64,000 nt of DNA from DAIODI01 sp046349255 (GTDB taxonomy: Bacteria; Pseudomonadota; Alphaproteobacteria; Rhizobiales; Aestuariivirgaceae). Under the pieces are notes generated by a model. The model made no database searches. It saw only the letters and a program-made list of their open reading frames with translations, and was not told the DNA's origin. This document shows positions 7,094 through 27,182 of this stretch, one piece after another (within the stretch, counting starts at the first letter, position 1; every line of letters starts with the position of its first letter). The stretch is from NCBI GenBank assembly GCA_046349255.1, contig JAXMCR010000003.1, positions 496,001 through 560,000 on the forward strand. Reading direction: 5' to 3'. Position numbers and translations under genes: made by a program.

Positions 7094-7167
7094 CCGCGCT
7101 TCGGACCGGACTTTTCGAAGCCCGGTCCGAATTCGTGCGCGCCAAATTCAGACTTTCTCAGGGTTTC

Positions 7168-7253
7168 GGGGGAGTGTCCCGAGCGGCAAAGGGGGCGGAC
7201 TGTAAATCCGCTGGCTGACGCCTTCGTAGGTTCGAGTCCTACCTCCCCCACCA
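7168..7253 (+). tRNA. tRNA-Tyr (GUA)
   Basis: 86 bases with a long variable arm, as expected for a class II tRNA-Tyr. Acceptor GGGGGAG pairs with CUCCCCC, CCA is encoded at 7251-7253, and the anticodon loop CUGUAAA gives GUA. It starts the tRNA-tuf-secE-nusG cluster, an arrangement shared in outline with the thrU-tyrU-glyT-thrT-tufB cluster of enterobacteria. Confidence 0.97.
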
Positions 7254-7378
7254 CTGGTGGGCTCCGGTGACGGGAGAGGATGGTTGGTGTGTCGAGACGT
7301 GCATGCAACTGGCCTGCCAGGTCAGCGGAACGGCTTGTGAACGGGCAGATGGTCGGTTGGGATACGGGTCTGCGACGT

Positions 7379-7452
7379 GCGGGTGTAGCTCAATGGTAGA
7401 GCAACAGCCTTCCAAGCTGAAGACGGGGGTTCGATTCCCCTCACCCGCTCCA
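7379..7452 (+). tRNA. tRNA-Gly (UCC)
   Basis: 74 bases: acceptor GCGGGUG / CACCCGC, CCA encoded at 7450-7452, anticodon loop CUUCCAA giving UCC. It lies between tRNA-Tyr and tuf and is probably processed from the same precursor. Confidence 0.97.
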
Positions 7453-7552
7453 GTTTGCGGGAGCAGGCAGGACGGAGCGGTTTCTGAGCTGTTGGAGTGA
7501 CGGCGGAAGGTCTTTCGAAAAGCCCGCCAGCAAAACCAGGAAATAGACGAGA

Positions 7553-8743
<1,191 letters not shown>

Positions 8744-8786
8744 GGACTGATCGGGCCGGCGGCCGGGCGACCGGCTGCCGGACCCT

Positions 8787-8862
<76 letters not shown>

Positions 8863-8902
8863 CTGTTTAACGGAACGGGCCCGACGGCCGAAGGCATATC
8901 GC

Positions 8903-9100
8903 ATGGCGAAGTTCAATCCGGTGGAGTACCTCCAGGAGGTACGCCAGGAAGTCAACAAGGTGACCTGGCCGACGCGCCGGGAAACCATGATCACCACCGT
9001 GATGGTGCTCATCATGGTGTTCCTCGCCTCGATCTTCTTCTTCGTCGTCGACGCGGTGCTGCAGGCGATCGTCCATCGCGTGCTGTTCCTGAGCTTCTGA
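8903..9100 (+). CDS. secE: preprotein translocase subunit SecE
   Basis: 65 residues, the short single-span form of SecE. The amphipathic N-terminal helix carries the conserved EVNKVTWPTRRE box, followed by one membrane helix (VMVLIMVFLASIFFFVVDAV). SecE clamps SecY in the inner membrane; secY is at 36720. The gene is followed after 17 bases by nusG, the almost universal partner. Confidence 0.96.
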   Translation: MAKFNPVEYLQEVRQEVNKVTWPTRRETMITTVMVLIMVFLASIFFFVVDAVLQAIVHRVLFLSF

Positions 9101-9117
9101 GGGACTGAAAGACGACC

Positions 9118-9648
9118 ATGGCCAAGCGCTGGTACATCGTTCACGCCTACTCGAACTTCGAGAACAAGGTGGCGGAATCGATCAAGGAGCAGGCGGCGGC
9201 CAAGGGCCTCGCGGAGCTGTTCGAGCAGGTTCTGGTGCCGACCGAGGAAGTGGTCGAGATGCGCCGCGGCCGCAAGGTCACGAGCGAGCGCCGATTTTTT
9301 CCGGGCTACGTGCTCGTGAAGATGGACATGACCGACGAGGCATACCATCTGATCAAGAACACGCCCAAGGTCACGGGGTTCCTCGGGTCGGACAACAAGC
9401 CGATCCCGATCTCGGAAGCCGAGGCGAACCGGATCCTGCACCAGGTGCAGGAGGGCGTGGAGCGCCCGCGGCCGTCGATCACCTTCGAGATCGGCGAGCA
9501 GGTGCGGGTCGCCGACGGCCCGTTCGCGTCGTTCAACGGGCTCGTGGAAGAGGTCGACGAGGAACGCTCGCGTCTCAAGGTTGCGGTTTCGATTTTCGGC
9601 CGGCCCACGCCGGTCGAACTGGAATTCGGCCAGGTCGAGAAGGTCTGA
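9118..9648 (+). CDS. nusG: transcription termination/antitermination factor NusG
   Basis: 176 residues with an NGN domain (WYIVHAYSNFENKVAE near the N-terminus, then RRFFPGYVLVKM) and a C-terminal KOW domain (EQVRVADGPFASFNGLVEEV). NusG binds RNA polymerase and links it to Rho or to ribosomal protein S10, whose gene is at 27183. It is co-transcribed with secE. Confidence 0.97.
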   Translation: MAKRWYIVHAYSNFENKVAESIKEQAAAKGLAELFEQVLVPTEEVVEMRRGRKVTSERRFFPGYVLVKMDMTDEAYHLIKNTPKVTGFLGSDNKPIPISEAEANRILHQVQEGVERPRPSITFEIGEQVRVADGPFASFNGLVEEVDEERSRLKVAVSIFGRPTPVELEFGQVEKV

Positions 9649-9743
9649 GCCGGAGTTTGTGGTGGGAGGCTGATCCTTCGGGTGAAGCCGGACCACTAAC
9701 CTCTTGATGCCATGGCGTTTATCATGGCGAGGGAAAGGAAGAG
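9649..9743 (+). promoter_or_regulatory. structured leader of the rplKA operon
   Basis: GTGGT (9659-9663) can pair with ACCAC (9692-9696), while GAGG (9666-9669) inside that loop can pair with CCTC (9700-9703) outside it, giving a possible pseudoknot 40 bases before rplK. In other bacteria L1 represses its own operon by binding such a leader; that role here is inference. Confidence 0.35.
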
Positions 9744-10175
9744 ATGGCTAAGAAGGTACTGGGCTACATCAAGCTCCAGGTGAAGGCGGGCCAGGCAAAC
9801 CCGTCGCCGCCGATCGGGCCGGCGCTGGGTCAGCGCGGGCTCAACATCATGCAGTTCTGCAAGGAGTTCAACGCCGCGTCGCAGGCGATGGAGCCGGGAT
9901 CGCCGATTCCGGTCGTGATCACGGCCTATCAGGACAAGTCCTTCACGTTCGAGATGAAGACGCCGCCGGCGTCGTACTTCCTGCGCAAGGCGGCGAAGAT
10001 CGACAAGGGCTCGAAGGAGCCGGGCCGCGGCGGGTTCGTGGGCAAGGTGACCAAGGCGCAGGTGCGCGAGATCGCCGAGAAGAAGCTCAAGGACCTGAAC
10101 GCCCGCGACATCGACCAGGCCGCCAAGATCATTGCCGGCTCCGCCCGGTCGATGGGCCTCGAGGTGGTGGAGTAA
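9744..10175 (+). CDS. rplK: 50S ribosomal protein L11
   Basis: 143 residues. The N-terminal domain carries the proline-rich PSPPIGPALGQRGLNIMQFC segment that contacts factors and thiostrepton; the C-terminal domain binds 23S rRNA at the GTPase centre. The start has AAGGAAG upstream. It is followed after 4 bases by rplA, the usual L11-L1 pair. Confidence 0.98.
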   Translation: MAKKVLGYIKLQVKAGQANPSPPIGPALGQRGLNIMQFCKEFNAASQAMEPGSPIPVVITAYQDKSFTFEMKTPPASYFLRKAAKIDKGSKEPGRGGFVGKVTKAQVREIAEKKLKDLNARDIDQAAKIIAGSARSMGLEVVE

Positions 10176-10179
10176 AATC

Positions 10180-10893
10180 ATGACGAAGATCGCAAAGCGC
10201 GTTGAAAAGACCCGCGAGGGGCTCGACCCGACCAAGTCCTACTCGCTCGAGGACGCCCTGAAGCTCGTGAAGTCGCGGGCGACCGCGAAGTTCGACGAGA
10301 CGATCGAGGTCGCCATGAACCTCGGCGTCGATCCCCGCCACGCCGACCAGATGGTGCGCGGCGTGTGCAACCTGCCGAACGGCTCCGGCCGCAAGGTGCG
10401 CGTCGCCGTGTTCGCCAAGGGCGCGAAGGCGGAAGAGGCCAAGAAGGCGGGCGCCGACATCGTGGGCGCCGAGGACCTGGTCGAGACCGTGTCGAAGGGC
10501 ACGATCGACTTCGACCGCGCCATCGCGACCCCGGACATGATGGGTCTCGTCGGCCGCCTCGGCAAGGTTCTGGGCCCGCGCGGCCTGATGCCGAACCCGA
10601 AGGTCGGCACGGTGTCGATGGACATCGCCGGCGCCGTGAAGGCGGCGAAGGGCGGCGCGGTCGAGTTCAAGGTCGAGAAGGCTGGCATCGTGCAGGCCGG
10701 CGTCGGCAAGGCCTCGTTCAGCGAGGACCAGCTCGCCGGCAACATCCGCGCGTTCGTCGATGCCGTGGTGAAGGCGAAGCCCGCCGGCGCCAAGGGCACG
10801 TACGTGAAGAAGGTTTCGGTGTCTTCGACGATGGGCCCGGGCGTGAAGCTCGACCTCTCGTCGGTGACGCAAGCGGGCGCCACCGGCGCCTGA
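10180..10893 (+). CDS. rplA: 50S ribosomal protein L1
   Basis: 237 residues from ATG 10180; an in-frame ATG at 10132 inside rplK is rejected because it adds a non-family tail and overlaps L11 by 44 bases. Recognisable parts are the hinge segments (VNLGVDPRHADQ-like and GPRGLMPNPKVGTV). L1 forms the mobile L1 stalk at the E site and is the classical translational repressor of its operon. Confidence 0.97.
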   Translation: MTKIAKRVEKTREGLDPTKSYSLEDALKLVKSRATAKFDETIEVAMNLGVDPRHADQMVRGVCNLPNGSGRKVRVAVFAKGAKAEEAKKAGADIVGAEDLVETVSKGTIDFDRAIATPDMMGLVGRLGKVLGPRGLMPNPKVGTVSMDIAGAVKAAKGGAVEFKVEKAGIVQAGVGKASFSEDQLAGNIRAFVDAVVKAKPAGAKGTYVKKVSVSSTMGPGVKLDLSSVTQAGATGA

Positions 10894-11230
10894 TCGAGTT
10901 TCCCGGCGAGGGTCCGCGAGGGCCTTCGCCGGGAGAAGTCCTGTCCGAGATTGCAGGCGCGGGGGAAATCCCCGCTTAAACCCAAAAGCCTGCATGAGAT
11001 GGGAGTTTGGCCCGGTTTTTCCGCCCGCTCTGGGCGAAGGGATCGGTTTGAACCTCATGGACCTGGGTCTATCCGGCGCGTCCGGACGGCTCTGGGGACA
11101 GGCAGTGAGTGCCGCCGACGGAAGCGGGGCTCGTCTGCCAGAAGGCCGGCGAGGCTTGCGACTGCGGCGGTTGGACCAAGGCGCAGGGACTGTTCCGAAC
11201 GGAAGGTCCGGCGCGTGAAGGAGAGAGCAA
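10894..11230 (+). promoter_or_regulatory. 337-base structured leader upstream of rplJ
   Basis: No gene is seen here. A perfect 9-bp stem TCCCGGCGA/TCGCCGGGA (10901-10934) directly follows rplA. A nested structure follows, with GCAGGC (10953-10958) pairing GCCTGC (10988-10993) around a GCGGGG-CCCCGC hairpin. Neither has a T-run, so they look like processing or attenuation elements rather than terminators. The 3' part, rich in G and ending in GAAGGAGAG at the rplJ start, is where the L10-leader RNA bound by the L10(L7/L12)4 complex is found in many bacteria. I cannot confirm the kink-turn by eye. Confidence 0.5.
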
Positions 11231-11743
11231 GTGGATAGAGCTGCAAAGGCAGAACTCGTCGCGACGCTCCACCAGGTGTTTTCCACCACCGGGTCGGTCG
11301 TCGTGAGCCACAACCTCGGCCTCACGGTCTCGCAGATCAACGATCTGCGCGCCCGCATGGCAAAGGCTGGCGCCACAGTGAAGGTGGCCAAGAACCGCCT
11401 CGCCAAGCTTGCCCTCGACGGCACTCCCGCCAAGGGTCTCGAGAAGCTGATGCAGGGTCCCACGATGGTGGCCTACGCGTCCGACCCCGTGTCGGCCGCC
11501 AAGGTCGCCTCCGAGTTCGCCAAGCAGCACGAAAAGTTCGTCGTGCTGGGTGGCGCGCTGGGGCCCCAGGTTCTCGATGCCAAAGGCGTGAAGGCCCTTG
11601 CGGAACTGCCTTCGCTGGATGAGCTCCGTGCGAAGCTCGTCGGCATGATCCAGACGCCCGCCACCCGCATCGCCGGTGTGGTTCAGGCGCCTGCCGGTCA
11701 GCTGGCGCGTGTCCTCAAGGCCTATGCCGACAAGGCTGCTTGA
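11231..11743 (+). CDS. rplJ: 50S ribosomal protein L10
   Basis: 170 residues from GTG 11231 with AAGGAGAG 7 bases upstream. The N-terminal domain binds rRNA (VSHNLGLTVSQINDLRARM, VKVAKNRLAKLA); the C-terminal helix carries the L7/L12 dimers. L10 is normally an autoregulator of its operon, consistent with the long structured leader. Confidence 0.97.
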   Translation: MDRAAKAELVATLHQVFSTTGSVVVSHNLGLTVSQINDLRARMAKAGATVKVAKNRLAKLALDGTPAKGLEKLMQGPTMVAYASDPVSAAKVASEFAKQHEKFVVLGGALGPQVLDAKGVKALAELPSLDELRAKLVGMIQTPATRIAGVVQAPAGQLARVLKAYADKAA

Positions 11744-11794
11744 CGAAGCAAGACGTAAACCAAGGTTCAAACCGTATCGAAAGAGAGTAGTGAA

Positions 11795-12169
11795 ATGGCT
11801 GATTTGTCCAAGCTGGTCGAAGACCTCTCGAGCCTGACCGTGCTCGAGGCCGCCGAGCTGTCGAAGATGCTCGAGGAGAAGTGGGGCGTGTCTGCTGCGG
11901 CTCCGGTCGCGGTCGCCGCCGCCGGTCCTGCCGCTGCCGCGGCGCCGGTCGAGGAGAAGACCGAGTTCGACGTCGTCCTGGCCAAGGCCGGCGAGAAGAA
12001 GATCGAGGTCATCAAGGAAGTTCGTGCGATCACCGGTCTCGGCCTCAAGGAGGCCAAGGACCTGGTCGAGGGCGCTCCGAAGACCGTGAAGGAAGCGGTG
12101 GCCAAGAAGGACGCCGAAGAGATGAAGAAGAAGCTCGAGGCGGTTGGCGCCAGCGTCGAGCTGAAGTGA
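11795..12169 (+). CDS. rplL: 50S ribosomal protein L7/L12
   Basis: 124 residues: N-terminal dimerisation helices, an Ala/Pro-rich hinge (residues ~35-50) and the C-terminal factor-binding domain with GLGLKEAKDLVEGAPKTVKE. Present in multiple copies on the ribosomal stalk bound to L10. An attenuator-like hairpin separates it from rpoB. Confidence 0.98.
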   Translation: MADLSKLVEDLSSLTVLEAAELSKMLEEKWGVSAAAPVAVAAAGPAAAAAPVEEKTEFDVVLAKAGEKKIEVIKEVRAITGLGLKEAKDLVEGAPKTVKEAVAKKDAEEMKKKLEAVGASVELK

Positions 12170-12178
12170 TTTTCTGCG

Positions 12179-12209
12179 CCGGGCGGGGCCGTCAAAAAGC
12201 CCCGTCCGG
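12179..12209 (+). promoter_or_regulatory. attenuator/processing hairpin between rplL and rpoB
   Basis: CCGGGCGGGGC (12179-12189) pairs with GCCCCGTCCGG (12199-12209), an 11-bp stem with one G-U pair and a CGTCAAAAA loop. No T-run follows, so it is unlikely to be a full terminator. The rplL-rpoB junction of E. coli has a partial attenuator and an RNase III site at the same place. Confidence 0.6.
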
Positions 12210-12317
12210 TGCACAAGGTGTTTGTCGTCCGACGGTTTCCCTCACATCCCTGAAAAAGGGGTGTGCGGAAAGCCGTCACATCGGTTTTGAAGTTCTGGAA
12301 GGTGCGAAGGAAACGAA

Positions 12318-16403
<4,086 letters not shown>

Positions 16404-16420
16404 CGAGAATCCAATGACGA

Positions 16421-16446
16421 GGCGGGATCGGTACGACGGTCCCGCC
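16421..16446 (+). promoter_or_regulatory. hairpin between rpoB and rpoC
   Basis: GGCGGGA and TCCCGCC form a 7-bp stem with a 12-base loop in the 131-base rpoB-rpoC gap. No strong T-run; probably an RNA-processing or stability element. Confidence 0.4.
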
Positions 16447-16534
16447 GCTTTCCCCCGGATCGGCCCAGATCGGCTGACCCCGGAACCGACCAACCCGGCA
16501 GCGGAACCGCCCAATTCCGCGACAAGGAGTTGAA

Positions 16535-20707
<4,173 letters not shown>

Positions 20708-20732
20708 GGTCGGCCGCATCAGACGCATTTTC

Positions 20733-20768
20733 GCGCCCGGCGGACTGTTCCGCCGGGCGCTTTTCGTT
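20733..20768 (+). terminator. Rho-independent terminator after rpoC
   Basis: GCGCCCGGCGG (20733-20743) and CCGCCGGGCGC (20750-20760) form a perfect 11-bp stem with an ACTGTT loop, followed by TTTTCGTT. Confidence 0.92.
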
Positions 20769-20783
20769 CGGGGGATAAGGGAC

Positions 20784-21530
20784 GTGGCCGACGTCGCGGC
20801 GGTGCGCGAAATCGAGGAGCGGGCGCTGAAGGCGTGGTCGGCGCTCCGCACCGTGCTGGTCGGCGGCTGGGAGGTTCGCTTCGCCGCGGGCTGCACCAAG
20901 CGGGCGAACTCCGCCAACGCGCTTGAGCCGTCGATCCCGTTCGACGACGTGCGTCGCGAGGTCGAGGCACTTTACGCGGCAGCGGGTCAGCCCGCGATCT
21001 TCCGCATCACCCCGCTCGCCCCGCCGTTCGCCGACGATGCGCTGGCAGGGGCAGGGTACCGCCTGATCGATCCCTCGATCGTGATGGCCGCCGATCTACC
21101 GGCGTTCTCCGCGTCATCTGCCGTGACCATCGCAGATACGCCGACACCCGCATGGCTCGACGGCATCGCTGCCGCAAACAACATCGCGCCGCCGCTGCGC
21201 CCCGTGCATGACCGCATCGTCCAGGCGATCGCCACGCCGGCCGCGTTCGCGACACTCAGCGTCGATGGGAAGCCCGCGGGCTACGGGCTCGCCGTCTGCG
21301 ACCGCGGACGCGTGGGCCTGTTCGACGTCGTCGTCGCGGCAACGCACCGGGGCCGGGGGTTCAGCCGCCCGCTGACCGAAACGCTCCTCGCCTGGGGACG
21401 GGCCCACGGCGCAGCCGCGGCCTATCTCCAGGTCGGTGCAGGCAATGGCGCTGCGCTAGGCCTTTACCACCGCCTCGGCTTCCGCGAGGCCTACCGCTAC
21501 CACTATCGGATCAGGCATTTCGCGATCTGA
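20784..21530 (+). CDS. GNAT-family N-acetyltransferase
   Basis: 248 residues from GTG 20784 (AAGGG upstream), starting just after the rpoC terminator. The C-terminal GNAT fold shows the acetyl-CoA loop region VVAATHRGRGFSRPLTETLL (motif A, RGRGF), then AAAYLQVGAGNGAALGLYHR and LGFREAYRYHYR (motif B). The N-terminal half is a diverged GNAT-like domain. The substrate is unknown. It overlaps the convergent AT-rich gene by 20 bases at the 3' ends. Confidence 0.85.
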   Translation: MADVAAVREIEERALKAWSALRTVLVGGWEVRFAAGCTKRANSANALEPSIPFDDVRREVEALYAAAGQPAIFRITPLAPPFADDALAGAGYRLIDPSIVMAADLPAFSASSAVTIADTPTPAWLDGIAAANNIAPPLRPVHDRIVQAIATPAAFATLSVDGKPAGYGLAVCDRGRVGLFDVVVAATHRGRGFSRPLTETLLAWGRAHGAAAAYLQVGAGNGAALGLYHRLGFREAYRYHYRIRHFAI

Positions 21531-22014
21531 GGGTGCGCTCGATCAATTCTTTTGCAATCAGGCTTTGCAATACACGGATTTTGCTTATCCAAGAATCAAT
21601 CTGTGAAATAATATCCTTGAGCTGCGCTACGGAAATTTCTGTTCCTTCGCCAGTTTCGGCGTGTATTTGTATAAACTTGAATTTGTGTAGGACGAACCGA
21701 TCATGAGCAATCCTATTTCGATAATCGTTGAGCCTAATATCTTCTATTTTCTGTATAATTTCTGGACTAAAGTTTTCCTTGTTCAATTGCCTTAAGAGTA
21801 ATTTGATCTTGCTTTGCGCCGAGTTGCGTTGATTAAATTGAATTTTGAGAATCAGTAGAACGCTTTCGATTTCCATCTCAAGGACCGACCAGGTCGAGAT
21901 AGTAGCACCCACATAACGGGTAATCTCATCATCTGGTCTAAGGGGCTGGCAGGAAACTATTACAACGCCATATGCCTCGGCACCGGCTTTGGCTTCACCA
22001 CTTAAAGTGCTCAT
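21511..22014 (-). CDS. AT-rich orphan protein with HEPN-like R-x4-H motif
   Basis: 167 residues, mostly helical. I do not recognise a named family. The notable motif is YRNRIAHDRF, in which Arg99 and His104 fit the R-x4-H core, with Asn after Arg, that marks HEPN ribonuclease-type domains. The preceding helix (WSVLEMEIESVLLILKIQF) is also HEPN-like. Base composition is far more AT-rich than in any flanking gene, which points to recent acquisition. It is inserted between the rpoC transcript and the str operon. An unusual 12-bp inverted repeat lies 18-52 bases upstream of its start. No nucleotidyltransferase partner gene is next to it. HEPN assignment is a hypothesis. Confidence 0.6.
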   Translation of the reverse strand: MSTLSGEAKAGAEAYGVVIVSCQPLRPDDEITRYVGATISTWSVLEMEIESVLLILKIQFNQRNSAQSKIKLLLRQLNKENFSPEIIQKIEDIRLNDYRNRIAHDRFVLHKFKFIQIHAETGEGTEISVAQLKDIISQIDSWISKIRVLQSLIAKELIERTLRSRNA

Positions 22015-22031
22015 TTATCCACCAATAACGT

Positions 22032-22066
22032 CTGCACGACCTGTGATTGTGCATCAGGTCGTGCAG
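22032..22066. promoter_or_regulatory. 12-bp inverted repeat upstream of the orphan gene
   Basis: CTGCACGACCTG (22032-22043) and CAGGTCGTGCAG (22055-22066) are perfect arms around 11 bases. It lies between the end of the VOC gene and the start of the orphan gene, both leftward. It could terminate the VOC transcript or be an operator; the T-run after it on the minus strand is poor. Confidence 0.55.
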
Positions 22067-22085
22067 CGCGCATAGCGGTGTTGTT

Positions 22086-22490
22086 TTAAGCCGCCTCGGC
22101 CAGCGCGTGATGCGGGTCGGGCTCGATCAGGCCGATCATGGCGCCGCCCGGATCGCAGACGACCGAGAGCTTCCCCACGCCCGGCACGTGGATCGCGCGG
22201 CGCATCACCTCGCCGCGGGCGTCCTCGGCCTGGAGCTCGACGCGTGTGACGTCGGAGACCGCCATGTAGGTCATCCAGTGCGACGGCACGCCCTCGTAGA
22301 GCGGCCGTTCGAGCGCGAAGACCCCTGCGACCGCCCGGCCGCCCTGGCGCGCGATCCAGTAGTCGGTTCCGTCCGGCAGCGGCACCTTCTCGAAGGTCCA
22401 GCCCAGCGTTTCCTGGTAGAAGGCGCAGGCGACCTCGGGTTCCCAGGTGTTCAGCTCGTGCCACCAGGTGTGCAACTGGCTCGTCGTCAT
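22086..22490 (-). CDS. VOC/glyoxalase-superfamily protein
   Basis: 134 residues from ATG 22490 with AGAGGGAA upstream; a longer frame to 22604 has a non-conserved, arginine-rich start. The two beta-alpha-beta repeats of the vicinal-oxygen-chelate fold are visible: WHELNTWEPEVACAFYQETL with GWTF, and MTYMAVSDVTRV...IHVPGVGKLSVVCDPGGAMIGL. The His and Glu typical of metal ligands are partly present (WHEL near the start, LIEP near the end). The substrate cannot be told; relatives include antibiotic-binding and lyase proteins. Confidence 0.8.
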   Translation of the reverse strand: MTTSQLHTWWHELNTWEPEVACAFYQETLGWTFEKVPLPDGTDYWIARQGGRAVAGVFALERPLYEGVPSHWMTYMAVSDVTRVELQAEDARGEVMRRAIHVPGVGKLSVVCDPGGAMIGLIEPDPHHALAEAA

Positions 22491-22688
22491 GAAGTGTTCC
22501 CTCTCTTCACCCCTCGCCGTCCAAGGAGAAGGGTGTTCGGTTCCTCGGGCGAGGGTATGACGAGAACCGGCCGAATCGCGGCCGACTTGACCCGAACCTG
22601 CCACAGTCCTTAAGGGTTCAAGGGGTCTCGCCCGCCAAAAATGACGAAAATTCGTTACCCGGAGGCCTGAAACGGCCGCTTTCGGGGG

Positions 22689-22717
22689 TTGACGGGGCAG
22701 GGACCCGTGAGTATGTT
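22689..22717 (+). promoter_or_regulatory. sigma-70-type promoter of the str operon
   Basis: TTGACG (22689-22694), exactly 17 bases, then TATGTT (22712-22717). It is the best promoter match upstream of rpsL and would give a leader of about 215 bases. Confidence 0.65.
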
Positions 22718-22840
22718 CCGCCCGCTTTCAGGTGGCAGGCCGTAGGCATCTCGCATGCTTAAACGCTGCCGGAAAGCAAGCCAGGAATGATCAGGACACG
22801 ACCTCGCGGTGGCCTTATCCGCGCGGTCCTCTGATGAGCT

Positions 22841-22878
22841 GCACTGGGCTTTCGGAATCGGTCCGAAAGCTCGAGTGC
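22841..22878 (+). promoter_or_regulatory. leader hairpin upstream of rpsL
   Basis: GCTTTCGG (22848-22855) pairs with CCGAAAGC (22863-22870) around AATCGGT, and the flanking GCACT (22841-22845) pairs with AGTGC (22874-22878). It lies 60 bases before rpsL. S7 is the repressor of the str operon in E. coli at a different site; a regulatory role here is inference. Confidence 0.45.
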
Positions 22879-22938
22879 CGTTTGTCGTTGCGCGTGCCCT
22901 GAACGAAGAGACGAACCAGAACGAGAGACAGAAGGCAG

Positions 22939-23310
22939 ATGCCGACAGTCAACCAGTTGATCCGTAAGCCGCGCCAGTCGCCGAAGTTCCGCAACAAGGT
23001 GCCGGCGATGCAGGCATGCCCGCAGAAGCGCGGCGTGTGCACCCGCGTCTACACGACGACGCCGAAGAAGCCGAATTCGGCGCTGCGCAAGGTGGCCAAG
23101 GTTCGTCTGACCAACGGTTTCGAAGTGGTGAGCTACATCCCGGGCGAGGGCCATAACCTCCAGGAGCACTCCGTGGTGATGATCCGCGGCGGCCGCGTGA
23201 AGGACCTCCCGGGCGTGCGCTACCACATCATCCGCGGCGTGCTCGACACCCAGGGCGTGGCGAAGCGTCGTCAGCGCCGGTCGAAGTACGGCGCGAAGCG
23301 TCCGAAGTAA
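22939..23310 (+). CDS. rpsL: 30S ribosomal protein S12
   Basis: 123 residues. Lys43 and Lys88, the usual streptomycin-resistance positions, are wild type. The loop RVKDLPGVRYH contains Asp89, the residue methylthiolated by RimO, whose gene is also in this window at 57304. First gene of the str operon. Confidence 0.98.
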   Translation: MPTVNQLIRKPRQSPKFRNKVPAMQACPQKRGVCTRVYTTTPKKPNSALRKVAKVRLTNGFEVVSYIPGEGHNLQEHSVVMIRGGRVKDLPGVRYHIIRGVLDTQGVAKRRQRRSKYGAKRPK

Positions 23311-23328
23311 TCGCGAGGATCCGTACCG

Positions 23329-23799
23329 ATGTCCCGTCGCCACAGCGCAGTCAAACGCGAGATCAACCCGGACCCGAAGTTCGGCGATATCGTCGTGTCG
23401 AAGTTCATGAACAACCTCATGTACGAGGGCAAGAAGTCGGTCGCCGAGAACATCGTCTACGGCGCGTTCGACAAGATTCGCGACAAGACCAAGCAGGATC
23501 CGGTGGTGGTGTTCCACCAGGCGCTCGACAACGTCGCGCCGGCGATCGAGGTCCGCTCCCGCCGCGTCGGCGGCGCCACCTACCAGGTGCCGGTCGAAGT
23601 GCGCACCGAGCGCCGCCAGGCGCTTGCCATCCGCTGGCTGATCACGGCCGCCCGCGGCCGCAACGAGAACACCATGGTCGACCGCCTGTCGGGCGAGCTC
23701 ATGGACGCCGCCAACAATCGCGGCACCGCCGTGAAGAAGCGCGAGGACACGCACCGGATGGCCGAGGCCAACCGCGCCTTCTCGCACTATCGCTGGTAA
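23329..23799 (+). CDS. rpsG: 30S ribosomal protein S7
   Basis: 156 residues, with the conserved helical core and NNLMYEGKKSVAENIVYGAF. S7 nucleates assembly of the 30S head. The gene follows rpsL by 18 bases and precedes fusA. Confidence 0.98.
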   Translation: MSRRHSAVKREINPDPKFGDIVVSKFMNNLMYEGKKSVAENIVYGAFDKIRDKTKQDPVVVFHQALDNVAPAIEVRSRRVGGATYQVPVEVRTERRQALAIRWLITAARGRNENTMVDRLSGELMDAANNRGTAVKKREDTHRMAEANRAFSHYRW

Positions 23800-23820
23800 G
23801 CCCTCGAGGAGCATTCCCCA

Positions 23821-25893
<2,073 letters not shown>

Positions 25894-25934
25894 TCGCCGC
25901 AACCAAGCACAGCCTGACCGACGGAGACTGAAAG

Positions 25935-27125
<1,191 letters not shown>

Positions 27126-27182
27126 CTGGAGAGAAGGGCGGCCCCGCCATACGGCGGAGCGGCCCGGCAAGGAACCGAGAAG

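Larger units (their letters stand above)
22491..22938 (+). other. 448-base region with str-operon promoter and leader
   Basis: No gene is seen. The left half carries the upstream region of the leftward VOC gene. The right half holds the promoter at 22689-22717 and then a ~215-base leader before rpsL with a strong hairpin at 22841-22878. Confidence 0.6.

Noticed and set aside
7002..7145. N-terminal extension of RlmB
   Set aside because: It would add 48 non-conserved residues and cover the tRNA/tuf promoter; ATG 7001 fits the family.
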